Positions 22,022 through 33,144 of a stretch of 64,000 bases of DNA are shown here, in pieces. How positions within the stretch are numbered: position 1 is the first letter of the stretch; each line of letters starts with the position of its first letter. Source of the DNA: Heracleum sosnowskyi (Eukaryota; Streptophyta; Magnoliopsida; Apiales; Apiaceae). The stretch lies in the NCBI GenBank assembly GCA_030848705.1, contig CM061243.1:4002001-4066000 (forward strand), written 5' to 3'. The position numbers and the translations under genes are program-made. The notes under the pieces are model-generated. The model saw nothing but the letters and a program-made list of their open reading frames with translations. It was not told where the DNA came from and did not search any database.

Positions 22022-23180
22022 CCTATTTTATTTTTAGAAGATAAGTTGTTTTAGTTAGAAAAATAGATAAAATAGGTAATGTATTTTAGCTAAAAAAAAC
22101 AATTGGTTATAAATAAATTGGTTATATATAGGTCCGATCCAAATTATAGATAGGCACAGATTGTTATTAATAATTATTATTTTTATTATTTATGTTTTAA
22201 TATTCTATTAATTTGCATTTGCTAAAAAAAATAAGTAGACGTGTTAAACTTTTTTAAATAATTAAAATTATTAAAATAAATTTTAAAATAAATTAATAAC
22301 TATTTTCCCGTGATATTTTTTGAAAATGAGGGGTCTTAGTAAGTAAAAATAGAAAAAGTAACATGTTTTAACTGAAAATGTAAGTGCTCGTAATTAAAAT
22401 TATTTAAATATGTTTCAAAATAAATAAGTAAAGATTTGTCCGTCTCATTTTCCAAAAATATCACGTGCAAACCTTTAGTTATTTATTTTAAAACCTATTT
22501 TAATATTTGAATTATTTTAAAAAGTTTACCTATTCTAACATGACTACTTATTTTTCTTAACAAATGCAATTACTAAAAATATTAAAATATAAATAATCAA
22601 ACCTTTAGTTACTTATTTTAAAACCTATTTTTACATTTTAATTATTTTTAAAAGTATACATATTTTAACATGAATACCTATTTTTCTTAATAAATACAAT
22701 TAATAAAAATATTAAAATATAAAAAATAAAATTATAACTATTATAAATAATCCGTGTATCGCAGAGATTTCAATCTAGTTATCAATAATATGTATAATGG
22801 TAAAATCTTTGTTTTCAACATTAATTATTATTAAAATATTTATTAATGAGCCCGTGAATTGCACGAGTATAAAGCTAAATGTAATTAGATTTCATAAATA
22901 ATATAATTCATTTTTGTGTACATATTAGTTTCGAGACTATATTTTAGCCATTCAGATTTATCAAATAAATTATTAAATATTTTTTTAATGATTCAGAAAT
23001 TAATCGGTTTAGAAATTTTAATCATCCAAAAATGTGGTTCAGATTTAACAGGTCAAGAGGACAAAAACTAAACAACTGATAATATTTTAAGAGAAAAATG
23101 CCCCGTACTTTGGGGACTTACATGAGTACATATAATATTTTTAATTGCATAATTGTAATTACATGGTTAAATCTTGCAAT
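21956..23180. repeat. Segmental duplication copy 1, right part
   Basis: Matches 50768-50927 and then 62198-62776 and 63543-64000. It contains the intact targets GATTG (22159-22163), where E sits in copy 2, and ATAAC (22734-22738), where the solo LTR sits. A (TA)n run at 21977-22020 is much shorter in copy 2. The match continues to the window end (64000 corresponds to about 23180). No gene visible. Confidence 0.88.
22752..22778 (+). other. Helitron-like 3' end
   Basis: CCGTG-TATCG-CAGAG hairpin (CACAG in copy 2 at 63561-63575) followed by ATTTCAATCTAG and T. The form fits a Helitron 3' terminus. A related hairpin, CCCGTGAATTGCACGAG, follows at about 22855-22871. Confidence 0.5.
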
Positions 23181-23330
23181 TACAAAAATAACCCGAGTAC
23201 ATTCATATGAGAAAACACGTTGTACTTACTTAAGTTAGGTGAGTACGTACTTAGGAGCATTAAGTTCATATTCTAATTGGAAGCGACAGTTATTGGGCCT
23301 AACTAAAATCATATTGTCCATCTTCTTCTA
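23181..23330. other. AT-rich spacer, nothing recognised
   Basis: Short non-coding stretch; its counterpart in copy 2 would be beyond the window. Confidence 0.5.
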
Positions 23331-24330
23331 TATATTAAAAGCCAACCAAGGGCAAAATATGCCAATAAAATGGCTGTGAAATTACAGCTTTACCCTTATT
23401 TATCATATAATTACAAAAATGTCACTCTATAATTTATGCAAAAAATATATTAAATTTTGTTGCTGTAAGGATTCGAACACAAACCTTCCACTTACAAATA
23501 AAGTATCATGACCATTGTGCTACATTAATTTTTGAGTGAACTTTAAAAATCTTATTAGATAAGCTACAAGTTCCCTTATAATCTTATTTTCTCTTTTTTA
23601 CTTTACTTTTGATTAAATATATTGTTGGTTTATATTTCTTATAAAAAAGAATTTCTAAATTATTCATAAATGTAACCAAATTCAAATTGGAAAAATATGA
23701 ATTTGTTAAAAAAATTCGTTTCTATGTATATATTAGATTATTTGATAATAATAAGAAAATATTTTAAGAAAGATAAATATTTCATTTACGTGTGGATATA
23801 ATTGCATCATATAATTTTTAGATATATAAATTTAAAGTTAAGTTAAAAAATAATTCTACATTATAATATAAAATATTCAATTTACTTAATTTCTAAACTA
23901 GATTGTTAGATAATGTGTGTAATGAATAATATACTTAAAATAGATAGCTGAATTTAAAATTATATATATATGAAAATATATATATATTTATGGGAAAAAA
24001 GAGCAAGACAATCTAAGTATATGATTTTACATACATAACCAATTTTTTTAAAAATCTACTTCTATATATTAAAAGATAATCAAAGGCAAAAAGAGCCCAA
24101 AAAGTATTCATGAAATTACAACTTTACCCTTGTATTTTTAAAATTACAAACATGCCACCCCTTTGTTTATTACCGAAGATAGAAAATGTCAAATTTGTGT
24201 GTAAACATCGAGAATCGAAATGTTGGCCTACTCGTAACAGTTTCATGTCATAATCGAGTGTGCTACATTGAGTTTTGAGTTTATTTTGAAATTATTATTA
24301 GATAAAGTATATTCGTTCATCATATTATCT
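23331..24330. repeat. Two diverged copies of a repeat module with tRNA-like sequence
   Basis: Module 1 starts at about 23331 (TTCTATATATTAAAAGCCAA) and module 2 at about 24061 (TTCTATATATTAAAAGATAA). Both continue with ...GAAATTACA(G/A)CTTTACCCTT and then a tRNA-like region on the minus strand. In module 1 that region (23461-23523) reads TAGCACAATGG then GTTCGAATCC, close to pol III boxes A and B. In module 2 (about 24205-24272) the boxes are eroded. The starts resemble Helitron 5' ends; the tRNA part suggests an embedded SINE or tRNA relic. No gene. Confidence 0.5.
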
Positions 24331-25066
24331 TTTATTATTTTAACTTTTGAGTAAATAATATGTTGTTTTATATTATTTTATACAACATGCTTATTCAATA
24401 TTTTAATAAAAAAATGTTAGTTTATATTATTTATATAGCTCAATTTTTTTAAAGTTTTCATAGTTTAAATATATAATTATGTATTTCTTTACAAATTTTA
24501 TTATTTCACCCTTAATTTTTTGATTAAATGTTAATTGTTATACGATTTATATTTTTTATACAATACTATGTCACTTATTTTCTTTATACGAATTATTCAA
24601 GTATTGATAAATATAATATCAAAATTTGATCTAAAATAAGTAACATATTATACGTAACTTTTATATTTTAGAATTATACAAGGGACTATAAAAAATGGGA
24701 ATCGTAGTTAGGGGTGTTCATGGGTCAGGTTGTCGGGGGTTGGAATCATTTTTGCAACCCAGTCTAATTAAATAAGTTTGAAATTTTTTAATCCAACTCA
24801 CAAAAAATTAATTCATGACCCAACCGTACTTATCATCCTTAAGTTTGCGCCGGGTTGGGTTGGTTTGGATGTGTTAAATAATTTTTATAAAAAATAAATA
24901 TTACACAATGTCCTCATTTCAAAAATTCAAGTAAAGCTAAAATACGAATAACTTACGATTTTAGTGCTAATATTTTTTTATTAACATAATAATTTTAGTT
25001 ATGTACACATCTATAAATAAGATGATATATTGGATTATATAATGTACAGTTACATATAATTATTTG

Positions 25067-25106
<40 letters not shown>

Positions 25107-25740
25107 AATAAATTATCGAACAAAATTTGTAATTTAGATAGGGTTGGGTTGGGTTGAGTCGGCCGAAATATATAAAACTGGTATGCAACCATTAAAATCA
25201 GTTTGAAATTTTTTTAGACCCAATTAAGTATCGGGTTTTCTTTGTCGGCTTGGTTGGTCGAAAAAGGGGCTGGGTTGATTTTGTTCGGTTTAATCGGTTC
25301 GTAAGCCAATTTTCGACCGATTAAACTAATGTGTGCCCAGTTAATCCAAATTATATGATTTCTAGATCGATTTTTATAAAAATTGATTTTCCGATCCGAT
25401 TTTAACACATTCAGATTGATTAATCATCTTCTAGCGGCTAATCGCCAGCGTTTAAAACATATATTATACATATAAATACAATTGAGTCTAGACAAAAAAA
25501 ATATTAAATTAATTAATAATTACTCTAAACAAATGTTAAATTATTTAAGTATATTATGATTCATATAAGATCAAACACAAGATTATTTATAATTCAAATA
25601 TTAAAATCGCATGAGATAAAATTTTATGTTTGTGTTAAAAAATGATTCTAAATTACATATATAAAAAATTTCAATTTATGTAATTCTTAAACTACGATCT
25701 TAGATATTTTATAATTAATACTAGACTCATTTTATCAAGT
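24331..25740. other. AT-rich repeat DNA without genes
   Basis: Includes a GGGGTGTTCATGGGTCAGG start at 24712 and a partner rich in GGGTTGGGTTGGGTTG (about 24848 and 25138-25165), the form of a common dispersed plant repeat. A (TA)n run is at 25067-25107. Two 64-65-codon ORFs (24995-25192, 25214-25408) are low-complexity and not supported. Confidence 0.5.
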
Positions 25741-26000
25741 TGAATTAAAACAAAACTCTGATCTTTTTCAGAGTTGGCAGAGATAGTGACAATGGTCAGT
25801 TCGCACTTTTTGATGTGTATGAATGAGGGATAAGTTTTGTGTTATTCTTTCAGTTGCCAATGGTGGCGTGAATTGATATATTGGACAACTTGGCATCGCT
25901 CATTGTTTGCCTGATATCCCAGGTCCTTTCCTGGACAACGTATCAGTTTAAACAGACACTGTTAAAAAGAAATTCATAGAATTAGACTCTTCCTCCTCTC
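25741..26000. pseudogene. Exon-like sequence of unknown origin
   Basis: GC content rises here. On the plus strand, pieces after acceptor-like CTTTTTCAG and CTTTCAG read GRDSDNGQFALFDVYE and, after one stop, YIGQLGIAHCLPDIPGPF. I do not recognise the family. It could be a gene fragment carried by a Helitron or the remains of a local gene. Confidence 0.25.
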
Positions 26001-26004
26001 ATGC

Positions 26005-26110
26005 TCAGTATCCATAGAACTGCTGAATTAGAGCTATCAGTTGATGGATCCGTTTTTTATCCTGCTCGAATTTGCTCTGCAGCACCATGATTTCTGCAAG
26101 AGATCCATGT
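26005..26110 (-). pseudogene. Possible last exon of an unrecognised gene
   Basis: The minus strand reads EIMVLQSKFEQDKKRIHQLI then ALIQQFYGY and a stop at 26005-26007, after an acceptor-like CTCTTGCAG. Charged, helix-prone and coiled-coil-like. A frame of the same type, ERKEREKLLQQKVDEL, after ACACAG appears on the same strand at about 26826-26870, so both may be exons of one gene or one captured fragment. Family not identified. Confidence 0.35.
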
Positions 26111-26352
26111 TTCCTCAATAATTTAGCAAGTGCAGACCCAGAAAACAAGAAAAAACAACCGTTTATCTTACAATTAAACATGCAAGACATCCGTGTTTCC
26201 TCAATAAATTAGCAAGTGCAGAGCAGAAAACAATCACAGTTTATCTTTCAATTAAACATGCAAGGAATCCATGTTTTCCTAAATAAAGTAGCAAGTGCAG
26301 ACCCAGAAAACAAGAAAAAAATCACAGTTTATCTTAAAATTAAATATGCAAT
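26100..26352. repeat. Tandem triplication of about 75-90 bp
   Basis: Three units, beginning near 26102, 26189 and 26266. Each runs from (G)ATCC(A/G)TGTTT(T)CCT(C/A)A through AGCAAGTGCAGA..AGAAAACAA to ATGCAA. The units differ by small indels and substitutions. The first overlaps the last-exon-like sequence. Confidence 0.8.
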
Positions 26353-26619
26353 TTATGTTAAATTCTCACATAACTATGCTGCACAAGAATTGTTCTACAA
26401 AGATCCATAGTTTTAGTAATTGTAAATATGAAGCAGATCCAATATGATCAACATGAACAGTAGATGACAATAGTTCACTTCAAAATCTGCTTCAGACTTC
26501 GACCTCCTCTTCATGAAGAAAGAGGGACTAAAGATAACAGTAAACTTAAACATTGACACATTCACCTAACACAATATCCGCAAAAACATGCAGAATATGA
26601 GTGGCCTAGCCCTGTATAT

Positions 26620-26875
26620 TGATTACAAAAAGTTGATAACAATTATAAGCATACCACTTCTATGAGCCTCCCTTTTCTGGAACATGTAGAAATTTAGCCT
26701 GACTTCCTTATTTTTCTTTTTGGCAATCCTATCTCTTACTGTAGCATGTGCAACACCAACAACAGTCCCACTCTCAGATTCTGTAGTCTTTTTTCTACCT
26801 TTTTGATGCACAACAACAGTTCATCCACCTTCTGCTGCAGGAGTTTCTCTTTCTTTTCTTTCCTGTGTATTCAAC
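26620..26875 (-). pseudogene. Second exon-like region, same strand
   Basis: The minus strand between 26875 and about 26620 carries acceptor-like TTGAATACACAG, a charged coding-like run (ERKEREKLLQQKVDEL) and a Lys-rich 62-codon ORF (26623-26811). Family not identified. Element C's 3' LTR starts about 50 bp upstream of it, so C may have inserted into an intron of this gene. Confidence 0.3.
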
Positions 26876-26926
26876 AAGAAGATAACGCTCTTAAACGGAA
26901 GTAAGCAACAGAATGCATGTACAGAT

Positions 26927-27227
26927 TGTTGGAAGAAAGGATTTCACTCAAACTCACACAACTCAATTTAGGATAAGAAGTATTTACTTGAAATGACTTG
27001 ATTAGAAATGATTTGATACAAAACTTTATATAGGACTCCATAGAAAGATCTACATACTTACTTAAATGCTAGACCACTAGAACTTTCTATGGATACTTCT
27101 AGAGATTACATGCATCTAGAACAATACATTGAATATAGAAAAAACAAATACATGTACCAAGAATATTCTAGAATCATCCACACACTTCTATTATTTTATA
27201 AGTCAAAATTATATTTTATTTTTAACA
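26927..27227 (-). repeat. Element C 3' LTR
   Basis: About 301 bp, TG...CA ends (plus strand TGTTGGAAG...TTAACA). TATA box TATATAAA (minus strand) at 27025-27032. The purine-rich AATTAAGGTGGGG directly before it on the minus strand can serve as polypurine tract and overlaps the end of the RNase H coding region. No second copy is visible, so the ends rest on TG/CA and the tract. Confidence 0.75.
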
Positions 27228-27980
27228 CCCCACCTTAATTTTGACTATCCCAAGTAGACTTCGAAATGCGTCACTTTTGAGAGGCTTCGTAAATATGTCA
27301 CTGATTTGATCTTGCAACTTCACATAGTTGAGCTCCACTTCATTTCTTTCAATGCACTCTCGGATATAGTGATATTTTGTATCATTATGCTTGCTTCGTT
27401 CATGGAACACCGGATTTTTTGCCAAAGCTATAGCCGACTTATTATCAACCAATATCTCTGTGGACTCCTTTTGTGACATGTTGAGCTCCTCCAAAACTCT
27501 CCTTAACCATATAGCTTGAAAAACACAAGAGCATGCCGCCACATATTCCGCCTCATAGGTGGATAAAGTAACAATGGGTTGCTTCTTTGAACTCCATGAA
27601 AAAGATGTATCACCCATAAAGAACACATATTCGGTGGTACTCTTCTGATCATCAATTTCCCCGGCCCAATCACTATCACAATAACCAACAAGTTTGAACT
27701 CATTAGAACGATGATAAAACAATCCATAATCGATTGTACCTTTAAGATAACGAAGAATTCTTTTGGCTGCCTTCAAGTGTGTTGTTGTTGGAGCCTCCAT
27801 ATAGCGACTAACAAGTCCAACACTATAAAGTATATCGGGCCTCGTACATGTTAAGTATCTCAAACTTCCCACAAGACTTTTGAAATAAGTAGGATCCACA
27901 TTCTCACACTCTTCAAATTTTGACAATTTTGTTCCACATTCAATGGGGGTGCTAACGGCTTGACAATTTTCCATCTTGAA
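27222..27980 (-). pseudogene. Element C RNase H and end of pol
   Basis: From the D insertion point to TAA 27222-27224 the minus strand reads the C-terminal third of copia pol: VGSLRYLTCTRPDILYSVG, HLKAAKRILRYLKGT, YCDSDWAGEIDDQKSTTEYV, LSTYEAEYVAACS, ILVDNKSAIALAKNP, RSKHNDTKYHYIRE and DIFTKPL. Catalytic Asp/Glu/Asp positions of RNase H are visible. The frame is open to D's LTR. The first ~27 residues of the computed ORF (to 28061) belong to D's LTR and are not part of the protein. Confidence 0.9.
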
Positions 27981-28542
27981 TGTTGCCCAGTAATAATCTA
28001 TTGTAGAAGGGGGGTTGAATACAATAGAGTAAGATAATCGACTTCTTAATGTATATAACACAAATATGAAAAGAAAGATAACAGTTTTATTAAATCTGAT
28101 ATAAAACTGTTACAAACTCTCTCAAGAAATTCTGATGTTCTTGAGAGCTGCTAGCTTACAAAAACTCTCTCAAGAAATTCTATGTTCTCGAGAGCTTCTA
28201 TTCGATTATGTTTTCCTTCATAAATCGAAACCAAGACTGTGTTTATATACTACACAGCTTCTCTATCAATGATAAGTCCTAATCAATTACAAAGATTGAA
28301 ACCTATCCATAATTGATAGCTACATTCTACAAACCAGGAACCGACAGAATAAACTTCCATGTTTATCTAGACTCCAAATATAACTCGAAGTAGGAATCCT
28401 GATCAGCTTCCAGTCCTGACGATCAATCCTGATCTCAGTCCTGATATGCATTCTGATCCTGACGACCATGTAATCCTGATGACGTCAGCAATCCTGATCA
28501 GTTGAGTCTAGCTCCTGAAGATCATTGAATTCTGATCTAACA
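27981..28542 (-). repeat. Element D 3' LTR
   Basis: 562 bp. The U3 part (28370-28542) is packed with TCCTGA/TCAGGA words and has the palindrome TGACGTCA at 28480-28487, a bZIP-type (ACGT core) site. TATA box TATATAAA (minus strand) at 28242-28249. The other LTR lacks 25 bp lying between two AGTCCTGA words here (28412-28419 and 28437-28444). Confidence 0.95.
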
Positions 28543-28556
28543 ATCTCCCCCAATCT
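28543..28556 (-). other. Element D polypurine tract
   Basis: On the minus strand GAGATTGGGGGAGATTG runs into the 3' LTR. Confidence 0.85.
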
Positions 28557-28650
28557 CATACTTTGTGAAATAAAGTATAGATTCCAAATATTCAATGATG
28601 TCAAAACATATATACAAAATGTACAGAATCTGCAACAACAACTTATCTGT

Positions 28651-31600
28651 TTAAACTCTTTGATAGAACAAATTCATCTTCAAGAAGTTGGATAACAGAT
28701 TTTCTTCTTTTTCTTCAAGAATTTGAATCAGTCTTTCCTTAAGATTTCTGAGTTCTTCATCTTCCTCATTAATCTGGTAGATAGCTGCTCTGAGATTCAA
28801 TATGGAGTTCCTTTGAAGACTATGCTCTTCTAGCATAAGATAAGCAATTTCCTTCCCATCAGGACTGAGAGAAAGATGAGTCATGCCAAAATTTACTTCT
28901 TTAACAGCAGTACCCCTTTGCATTTCCACATCCTGACCTCTTTGATTTAAGTACATGGGAATGTAATTACCATTGAAATTACTGTTTCCATCCAGTCTTC
29001 TTCTTATCATGTCACTCCATTCTTTGCATATTTGATTCTTCGATCTCAAAAGATAATGAACATATTTCAGTTCCTGTGTAGTTTTCATCAGCAGATCTTG
29101 AATAGATAAAATCTTTACACTACCATCTTTCATGAAGTACAGAAGCTTTTCTTTCTTGTCAAAACCATCATGACAATCTATAACTATATCAACAGCTATT
29201 AAATTGTTCAGGTTTTCAGATGTTAAAGTACCTCCAATTTCAGTCAAGGAGTAAGGATCAACATATGACATATTTAGATATTCAGCATCTCTGTGTCCAA
29301 TACCTCCTCTTGAATTGCTTGACAATTGCTTCAGATTTGAAAACATCCTTAACCATAGTGCTTTTGATCTAACCATATCAGATAAATCAACAACACTTGA
29401 AGCGCTTGTAATAATTCCACCATACTGAAAATTGATGAGTGTATCACACCTCAGTGTACTTATGTGTTTCCACTTCTTGTCTTTTTCCTTTTCAAAGGCA
29501 TAGCTTCTTGTCAGTGAAGATTCTTGTCTGCTTGGGTTCCTCCACTTTCTTTCATTCGAAAGTTTAAGCCTTTGTAAATAGAGATTGAAATCTCTACTTG
29601 TTCTTCTTGTAATTTCTCTTCTTCTGGCTTCTTCTTCTTCATCTACTTCCTTGTTGTGAGAATCAACCACAGTAGATAAGATTATCAAATCAATCTCTTG
29701 CAGAATTTCAGAATCATCAGGATCTTGAATATTATCAGGAACAACATCAGGATTAGATTCTTCAATTTGATTTGTATTGCAGAGAGTTGATTTTCTTGAT
29801 TTTCTTCTCAATTCAGGTTCTTCTTCAATATTTCCATCATCACCAAAAGTAGATCTGTCAGGAACTACTAGAGTTTGAGTAGGTTCAGGAATTTCTTCAA
29901 TTCTTAACCCTGTAGACCTTGTCTGTCTAGGTACTGTTTGAGTTGAAGAACCTCTTCTACTTCTTCTAGCACCTCTCCTACCTCTGCTTCCTCTACCTCT
30001 AGCAGGAGCAGTATAGCTTTCCATTGTCTCTCTTTGTAGTCTCAAAAATTCTTCATGTGAGAGATCTGGATATTCTTCACTTGCTGTAGAGAGTGCTTTT
30101 CTTGCATATAATTGTTGAACTCTTTTATCAGTGTGATATAGAGTAACAATTCTGCCATCTTTTGTAGAAAACTTCTGGAATAAATTTGATGCTTCTTCAG
30201 GATTATCAATAATCACATCTTCATCACCTTCAGGAATTGTAGCAAGAGTATGTCCATGACCAGGTGTCAGGATTTGTTCTTCCGTCAGGATCTGAGACTG
30301 CATCAATGTTCTTACTGTCTTAACTCCAGAATCAGAAACATGAGTTGACTGTGTTGTTTGACTTTGTGAAGTTTGAATTGTAGACTTCATAACAACAGCA
30401 TCAGAGGTTTCTCCTTGAATCACTTTGTCACTACCATCATCTCCAGTATCATCATCATTATTCCTTAATACTAGATCAGGTGTACATTTTGTCCGACTAA
30501 CCTTCTCCCCCTTTTTGACATCAGGATTTGACAATAAATTCAAAATTAAGGAAAGAGAGGTTTGAATGTCAGTTACCTTACTATCCAGAGAATCAATTCT
30601 TTGATTGATTGAGGTTTGTTCTGAAACAACAGATTTCACTTGGGATTCTACTACCCTCAATTGTAAAGCAGTAGGCACCTTTGTAAAATTATTAAAGATA
30701 TCAGTCCTCACTTTATCAGTTGAACTCTTGATAGAATCAATCTCACTTTTCAGGCTCTTGGATAACAGAGTTGTAGCCTTTAGATGATTCTTCAAGTCTT
30801 GATTCTCTATAGATTTCACTGCATGATAGGCATGTCCAATAGCAGAAGATAAACTGATAGATTCATCAGAATTGTGCCATGAATTGTTCCATTCATTCTG
30901 TCTAAATGCCTCAGCAGGATCAAAGGAAGGAATAGAAAAATCTTGTCTCTGATCTTTCCCAGTATAAGCATTGCCAGCCATATATGTACTCGATGAACCA
31001 AAATTAGTTCCAAGACTAATTTTGAGTGCTATAGCAAGCTGTTCCTTCTCTTTTCGATTCTCATCATCATCACTATCATCAGAGTCATCATCATCAGTAC
31101 TATGAGTAACATCAGGATCAGGAATTGCAATACCTTTCAATTTATCCTGTGATTCTGAGATAGGATGATCCATTGGTCTTGAACGAAGTGGCTGTATCAA
31201 AATAGGCTCAGTATCAGGAGCACCACTAGCGTCAGGATGAACATCGTCAGGTTTTGATATGCTTGCATCAGTATTTTCTACCAATGGTTCTTGTGGAGCT
31301 TGAGGTTCAGAAGCTGCTTCAACACTTTGAGCTAAAGGTTCTTGTGTGCTTCCCTCATTGACAATGTTCTCGACCAATCTTTCAACAGAAGCTGTAGCTT
31401 TGCCTGCATCTTCACTTTGAGAAGATGGTTCTTGTGTAGCTGGAATGTTGATGTCTTCATTCTCCCTTTGAGAAAATGGTTCTTGTGTGACCATTCCACT
31501 AGCTAAGCCGTCACCCAAACTTTGATTGAGTGGTTCTTGTGTGGCAGGATCAACAGTAGCTGCTGAATTACTCTGAAATTCAGGTTCTTGTGGGCTTGAT

Positions 31601-33144
31601 CCTTTCAGCTTCTTTTGTCTCTGATAGACTAACTCCTCTGCATTCCTCTTTTTCTTTGAGTTTGGTGTAAGACCAACCAAGGAAGTAATTTTAGAAACCT
31701 TCTCCCAAGAAATTTCTCTAAACTGAGATGGAGAGGCTGGAGAGTCTGATATAGAGACCACTTTTGTTGTTGCATCAGGAATACTAACATCAGGATTTGC
31801 TAGAGCATCAGGAGTAGATGACTCATCAGGATTTGATGTCTGAATATCAGTATCCTTCATTTGCACTGTCAAAGGAATATGATACCTGCTTTTTGATAAT
31901 TTCCTTTTCTTTTGTGGTTTTGACGAAGGTACCACAACTTTAGTAGCAGTATCAGCAACTTCCTTGTTCACATTCATCACAGAGGATATAGGTAAATCAT
32001 CCTCTGAATCAGTCTCATCCCTGAGAACTAACTTTCTTTTTACAGAAACAACCTCACTTCCCTTTGCAGCTTTCTTCACCAGGACCCCTTGTACACCCCC
32101 TTGTAACTTCTTTTTAGTGAGTGGTGTAGAGGAAAAATCCTTTGAACCTGATTGCCTTCCTGACACATCAGTTCTAGCTGATTTCTTTGATTTTACAACT
32201 AAAGTCTGTTGAGAGACATTAGAGGTGGTTGTTAACTGTTTAGACTGTTTAGGATGAATGCTTGTGTCAAGAACAAGGTGGGTTGAGCCTTGCCCCATAG
32301 CATTAGAAAGTAATCCATAACAAGTAGGCATTTTCTGATGTAAGAAAAACCTAACCTCATCAGGAATAAAAGCATTTCCTATAAAACCATTTGCCTTATC
32401 ACTGTTGACTAAGGACTTAATATTATTCTCAGTAATTCTACAAATTGGTAGAACTACATCATTCTCAAAAACAACATTAGGACATAAGTGATTAAATATC
32501 AACTGTAAAAATCTAAGAAAACAGACAGAACCCAACTTATCTGATTTCCTATCACTTAAAGCTTTTAAGATAAAAGACCCATAATCAAACACTGTAGAAT
32601 GGATAAGAGAATACCCAATTTTGAGAGATCCTGATGGAAGAGCATCAAAATTTGATGTCTTGTTCAGGAAACAACGGCTGATCGTATCAAAGAAGAAATT
32701 CCATTCCTTCTTAAGCTTTGTCCTAAAGAGATTTCCATATCTCTTTACTTCTCCATTGTAGCCCAGTTTCTTGACAAACTCAAATAGAGTAGAGTCTGAA
32801 ATCACACTAGGAACTTTTTCACCCAGAATAGGCAAACGCAATGCCTCTTCAATAACAGCAGGGGTGACATGATGAGTTACTCCATTTGATTCGAACTGCA
32901 TCAGAATGGTTCCTGTAGAACTTTGACCAAAAACAACTGTGTTCCAAACCTGCATTACAGACTTAAAAGAAACACTCACAGGTTCTGTTAAAGCATACTT
33001 CAATGGGCTTGAAGTAAGAAAATCTTGAATTATATGGAACTCAGTAGGCAATTCCTGATGGTCTAGTATGGCTACAAAGTTATTAGTGGCAAAAGTAATA
33101 TCACGAATTACTGATTGTTTGTTCATGAATGATGAAGACGCCAT
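28651..33144 (-). CDS. Element D ORF3, large extra protein of unknown function
   Basis: 1497 codons, uninterrupted, downstream of pol and in the sense direction. I choose ATG 33144 (MASSSFMNKQ; context ACAATGGCG); the frame is open 76 codons further upstream, but that stretch is hydrophobic leader-like sequence in the spacer. Residues ~1-290 form an ordered part (RDITFATNNFVAIL, YGNLFRTKLKKEWNF, FIPDEVRFFLHQK) that resembles plant proteins annotated as putative transposon proteins (recalled, not searched). Then follow basic stretches (SSKPQKKRKLSKSRYH), repeated TQEP motifs (about four), Asn-Pro-Asp repeats, a long coiled coil (KSIENQDLKNHLKATTLLSK ... NQRIDSLDSKV), an Arg/Gly block (RGRGSRGRRGARRSRRG) and a charged C-terminus. 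No transmembrane segment or enzyme motif is seen, so I do not call it envelope. E carries a broken copy. Confidence 0.85.
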   Translation of the reverse strand: MASSSFMNKQSVIRDITFATNNFVAILDHQELPTEFHIIQDFLTSSPLKYALTEPVSVSFKSVMQVWNTVVFGQSSTGTILMQFESNGVTHHVTPAVIEEALRLPILGEKVPSVISDSTLFEFVKKLGYNGEVKRYGNLFRTKLKKEWNFFFDTISRCFLNKTSNFDALPSGSLKIGYSLIHSTVFDYGSFILKALSDRKSDKLGSVCFLRFLQLIFNHLCPNVVFENDVVLPICRITENNIKSLVNSDKANGFIGNAFIPDEVRFFLHQKMPTCYGLLSNAMGQGSTHLVLDTSIHPKQSKQLTTTSNVSQQTLVVKSKKSARTDVSGRQSGSKDFSSTPLTKKKLQGGVQGVLVKKAAKGSEVVSVKRKLVLRDETDSEDDLPISSVMNVNKEVADTATKVVVPSSKPQKKRKLSKSRYHIPLTVQMKDTDIQTSNPDESSTPDALANPDVSIPDATTKVVSISDSPASPSQFREISWEKVSKITSLVGLTPNSKKKRNAEELVYQRQKKLKGSSPQEPEFQSNSAATVDPATQEPLNQSLGDGLASGMVTQEPFSQRENEDINIPATQEPSSQSEDAGKATASVERLVENIVNEGSTQEPLAQSVEAASEPQAPQEPLVENTDASISKPDDVHPDASGAPDTEPILIQPLRSRPMDHPISESQDKLKGIAIPDPDVTHSTDDDDSDDSDDDENRKEKEQLAIALKISLGTNFGSSSTYMAGNAYTGKDQRQDFSIPSFDPAEAFRQNEWNNSWHNSDESISLSSAIGHAYHAVKSIENQDLKNHLKATTLLSKSLKSEIDSIKSSTDKVRTDIFNNFTKVPTALQLRVVESQVKSVVSEQTSINQRIDSLDSKVTDIQTSLSLILNLLSNPDVKKGEKVSRTKCTPDLVLRNNDDDTGDDGSDKVIQGETSDAVVMKSTIQTSQSQTTQSTHVSDSGVKTVRTLMQSQILTEEQILTPGHGHTLATIPEGDEDVIIDNPEEASNLFQKFSTKDGRIVTLYHTDKRVQQLYARKALSTASEEYPDLSHEEFLRLQRETMESYTAPARGRGSRGRRGARRSRRGSSTQTVPRQTRSTGLRIEEIPEPTQTLVVPDRSTFGDDGNIEEEPELRRKSRKSTLCNTNQIEESNPDVVPDNIQDPDDSEILQEIDLIILSTVVDSHNKEVDEEEEARRREITRRTSRDFNLYLQRLKLSNERKWRNPSRQESSLTRSYAFEKEKDKKWKHISTLRCDTLINFQYGGIITSASSVVDLSDMVRSKALWLRMFSNLKQLSSNSRGGIGHRDAEYLNMSYVDPYSLTEIGGTLTSENLNNLIAVDIVIDCHDGFDKKEKLLYFMKDGSVKILSIQDLLMKTTQELKYVHYLLRSKNQICKEWSDMIRRRLDGNSNFNGNYIPMYLNQRGQDVEMQRGTAVKEVNFGMTHLSLSPDGKEIAYLMLEEHSLQRNSILNLRAAIYQINEEDEELRNLKERLIQILEEKEENLLSNFLKMNLFYQRV

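Noticed and set aside
27981..28061. N-terminal 27 codons of the ORF ending at 27222
   Set aside because: They read from D's LTR into C's RNase H; an accidental fusion at an insertion edge.
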